From: Agaribacillus aureus
GTDB taxonomy: Bacteria; Bacteroidota; Bacteroidia; Cytophagales; Cyclobacteriaceae
DNA: 64,000 nucleotides
Reading direction: 5' to 3'
NCBI GenBank assembly: GCA_030442055.1
Contig: JAUJEB010000005.1
Location: 186,001 to 250,000, forward strand
The translations under genes and the position numbers were made by a program. Below, in pieces: positions 62,527 to 64,000 of the stretch (position 1 is the first letter of the stretch; each line of letters begins with the position of its first letter). A model generated the notes under the pieces. The model saw only the letters and a list, made by a program, of their open reading frames with translations. It did no database searches and was not told the origin of the DNA.

Positions 62527-64000
62527 GGTTCACCGGATTTTTTGAGTTCAACTAGTTTTTGATCTCCTTTAACAATATATTTCATAGTCCAAGGGTTTTT
62601 TACCTCAATTAGATCATAGATCGTTAAAATGGCTGTGATAATGAAAATTATGATTATGATCACCAAATTCGGAAGCAGGACAAAATCAATTGAGATTGTT
62701 GACCACAAATAGGATAATACTCCCTTCAACCAGGCAAAAATTGTTAGAAGAATGAAAGTCAAACACCAGAAAAGCGTAAACTGCCCTTTCAATCCCTTTC
62801 TCCAAGAAAGAAGAGGGAAAGCCAACGCCCAAAAAAGTAAGATCAATGAAAATAAGAAACAGTTTAACAAAACAATATAATAGGCAATACCTGTCTCATT
62901 CAATCTTCTCTTTTTCCAGACAGGTATTTCAAAGAGTCTATCATTTTCTAGATCACTAACTATCAGTTTTCCAAGCTGCCCCCAGTTGCCCTCTCCATCC
63001 GAGGATAGTATTATTTCTTGTTTGGAGACGACAATTGGATAATTGTTAAAAACTATTTTTCGATCCTCTCTATGACCTAGTCTGTAATCCAAAAGAAGGG
63101 GATCCTTTAGTTTTTTCGACATTTCAGAAAAGGTCAGTACGTAGTTCCCTTTCTCTGAACCAATAAGTCGATTGGCCTCATCATATCGAAAGTTGATTGA
63201 ACCATCAACTCCCTCCTTTCCTCGGAAAGTAGCGGGATATATTATGTTTAATGTTTCTTTGTGATTATTTTCCAATATTTCTGATGGAAATAGGCGATTA
63301 ATTTTTGAGTCAAAATCCCCATTAAAGAATACATCTGGGAACTTGGTAATTGAAAACTCACATACCTCATACCATCGATTTATAAAAGAATTGATACTAT
63401 CTAATACCAAAGCGTATTTTTCATCTGATTCCGTGGGATACTTTATCCGCGGCAACACAACAAGATTCCACACTATTTTCTTATTTAATTCTTTTATTGC
63501 CCGCAATGATGAAATAAAAGCCTCTTCCCCGGCCTTTGAATCTTCATTGTCAAAATCCGACAAGATTGTTATAGTTAGGACTTTTATTGAGTCAGTATTT
63601 TTTAACTTATTGTACAATTCAGATAAAAAGATAGAAAATTCGGTTTTACCATTTTTAGTATTTTGCAATTCAAGATCAATCCCCTTTATAAAATCCTCAT
63701 CATTGTAAGTGGATGTATTACTTTCGAATCTCGACTTTAAAAAAGCTTGATCTTCCGTGTTTGGGATCAAATAAAAAATATCTGTTTTTTGCTTGTCATG
63801 AACATGTAAGTAGCAATAGTCTACAATCAGTGATCTGAGATCAAAATTCTTTAAATTCGCTTTATCATAGCTCGATTCTATTCCTTTTCTTTGTAGATTG
63901 GAGTAAATTGAATCACAATAGTTTTTTGAATGGTCAATCGATTTCGTTTTGTCTATAACTATAAGATTCCATTGAGTATAAAATTTCTTGCCACCAGATG
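62523..64000 (-). CDS. Membrane protein with vWA-like N-terminus (runs off the right edge)
   Basis: The frame stays open from the stop at 62523 to the right edge, so the true start is beyond 64000; a TTG at 63770 is only an internal codon. About 492 residues are visible. Near the edge NLIVIDKTKSID resembles the D-x-T/S-x-S of a metal-binding von Willebrand A site and, further on, KVLTITILSDFDNED resembles the later acidic motif. A beta-rich part follows, then three or four membrane helices, about in the last 120 codons (YYIVLLNCFLFSLILLFWAL, TLFWCLTFILLTIFAWL, LLPNLVIIIIIFIITAIL). Its stop overlaps the SrfB start (ATGA). It may play the role that SrfA plays in Salmonella, which is inference. 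Confidence 0.66.
   Translation of the reverse strand, partial: SGGKKFYTQWNLIVIDKTKSIDHSKNYCDSIYSNLQRKGIESSYDKANLKNFDLRSLIVDYCYLHVHDKQKTDIFYLIPNTEDQAFLKSRFESNTSTYNDEDFIKGIDLELQNTKNGKTEFSIFLSELYNKLKNTDSIKVLTITILSDFDNEDSKAGEEAFISSLRAIKELNKKIVWNLVVLPRIKYPTESDEKYALVLDSINSFINRWYEVCEFSITKFPDVFFNGDFDSKINRLFPSEILENNHKETLNIIYPATFRGKEGVDGSINFRYDEANRLIGSEKGNYVLTFSEMSKKLKDPLLLDYRLGHREDRKIVFNNYPIVVSKQEIILSSDGEGNWGQLGKLIVSDLENDRLFEIPVWKKRRLNETGIAYYIVLLNCFLFSLILLFWALAFPLLSWRKGLKGQFTLFWCLTFILLTIFAWLKGVLSYLWSTISIDFVLLPNLVIIIIIFIITAILTIYDLIEVKNPWTMKYIVKGDQKLVELKKSGEP

Noticed and set aside
11073-64000. Whole right part as a prophage
   Set aside because: No integrase, terminase, capsid, tail or lysis gene is seen.

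Overview
The window looks like a chromosome segment of an environmental, gliding-type member of the Bacteroidota (Saprospiria- or Cytophagia-like). The reasons are: secreted proteins ending in type IX secretion (T9SS) sorting domains of both type A and type B (gliding-motility-associated C-terminus), a PorP/SprF-family T9SS membrane protein, a DUF2652 protein, many LISC/LFGC-type lipoproteins, promoter elements fitting the Bacteroidota consensus TTG-(~20)-TANNTTTG, and mostly absent Shine-Dalgarno sequences.

Layout. (1) 1-10.7 kb, higher GC, ordinary metabolism and envelope: the edge of an MFS transporter, a conserved hypothetical, a VOC protein, an MMPL/RND exporter with a LolA-like periplasmic protein and an outer-membrane barrel, a DUF2652 protein, an SDR lacking its catalytic Tyr and Lys, an SRPBCC protein and an ECF sigma factor. 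(2) 10.70-10.87 kb: tRNA-Val(GAC) with a near-consensus promoter and a strong terminator. Base composition falls visibly just after it. (3) 11.1-36.8 kb, AT-rich accessory region: a minus-strand run of secreted, lipo- and membrane proteins including an intact caspase-like (C14) lipoprotein beside a degenerate paralogue; large PKD, LamG, beta-helix and repeat proteins sent out by T9SS; a TPR-CHAT protease facing a sigma-like factor with a duplicated region 4 and its TPR/one-TM neighbour; and a type B T9SS adhesin with its PorP/SprF partner. (4) 36.9-40.7 kb, a mobile-element-like module: an orphan DUF6088 (AbiEi-like) regulator with direct repeats over its promoter, a protein resembling replication initiators next to a dense cluster of TGTTTAC iterons, two small overlapping hypotheticals, and an XRE regulator broken by an in-frame TAG. 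(5) 41.5-64.0 kb: two convergent operons. The plus-strand one (41.5-51.2 kb) encodes a lipoprotein, a basic protein with a toxin-like tip, four membrane or exported helical proteins (two sharing a recently duplicated domain) and two GTPase-like P-loop proteins. The minus-strand one (64.0-51.25 kb) encodes a vWA-like membrane protein, an SrfB-type actin/Hsp70-fold ATPase, a small acidic protein, an SrfC-type P-loop protein, a membrane-anchored subtilisin with intact triad, and two proteins with Ig/carboxypeptidase-regulatory-like modules.

The best candidate for an undescribed system is region 5: SrfB and SrfC NTPases, a single-pass subtilase and paired GTPases with cognate membrane proteins, in two head-to-head, tightly packed operons. 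I infer an envelope-spanning, NTP-regulated proteolytic or effector apparatus, possibly for biological conflict. SrfB/SrfC membership, the Walker and G motifs and the protease triad are read from the sequence; the joint function is inference. With the caspase pair and the CHAT protein of region 3, the window holds three protease classes often found in regulated bacterial cell-death or conflict systems.
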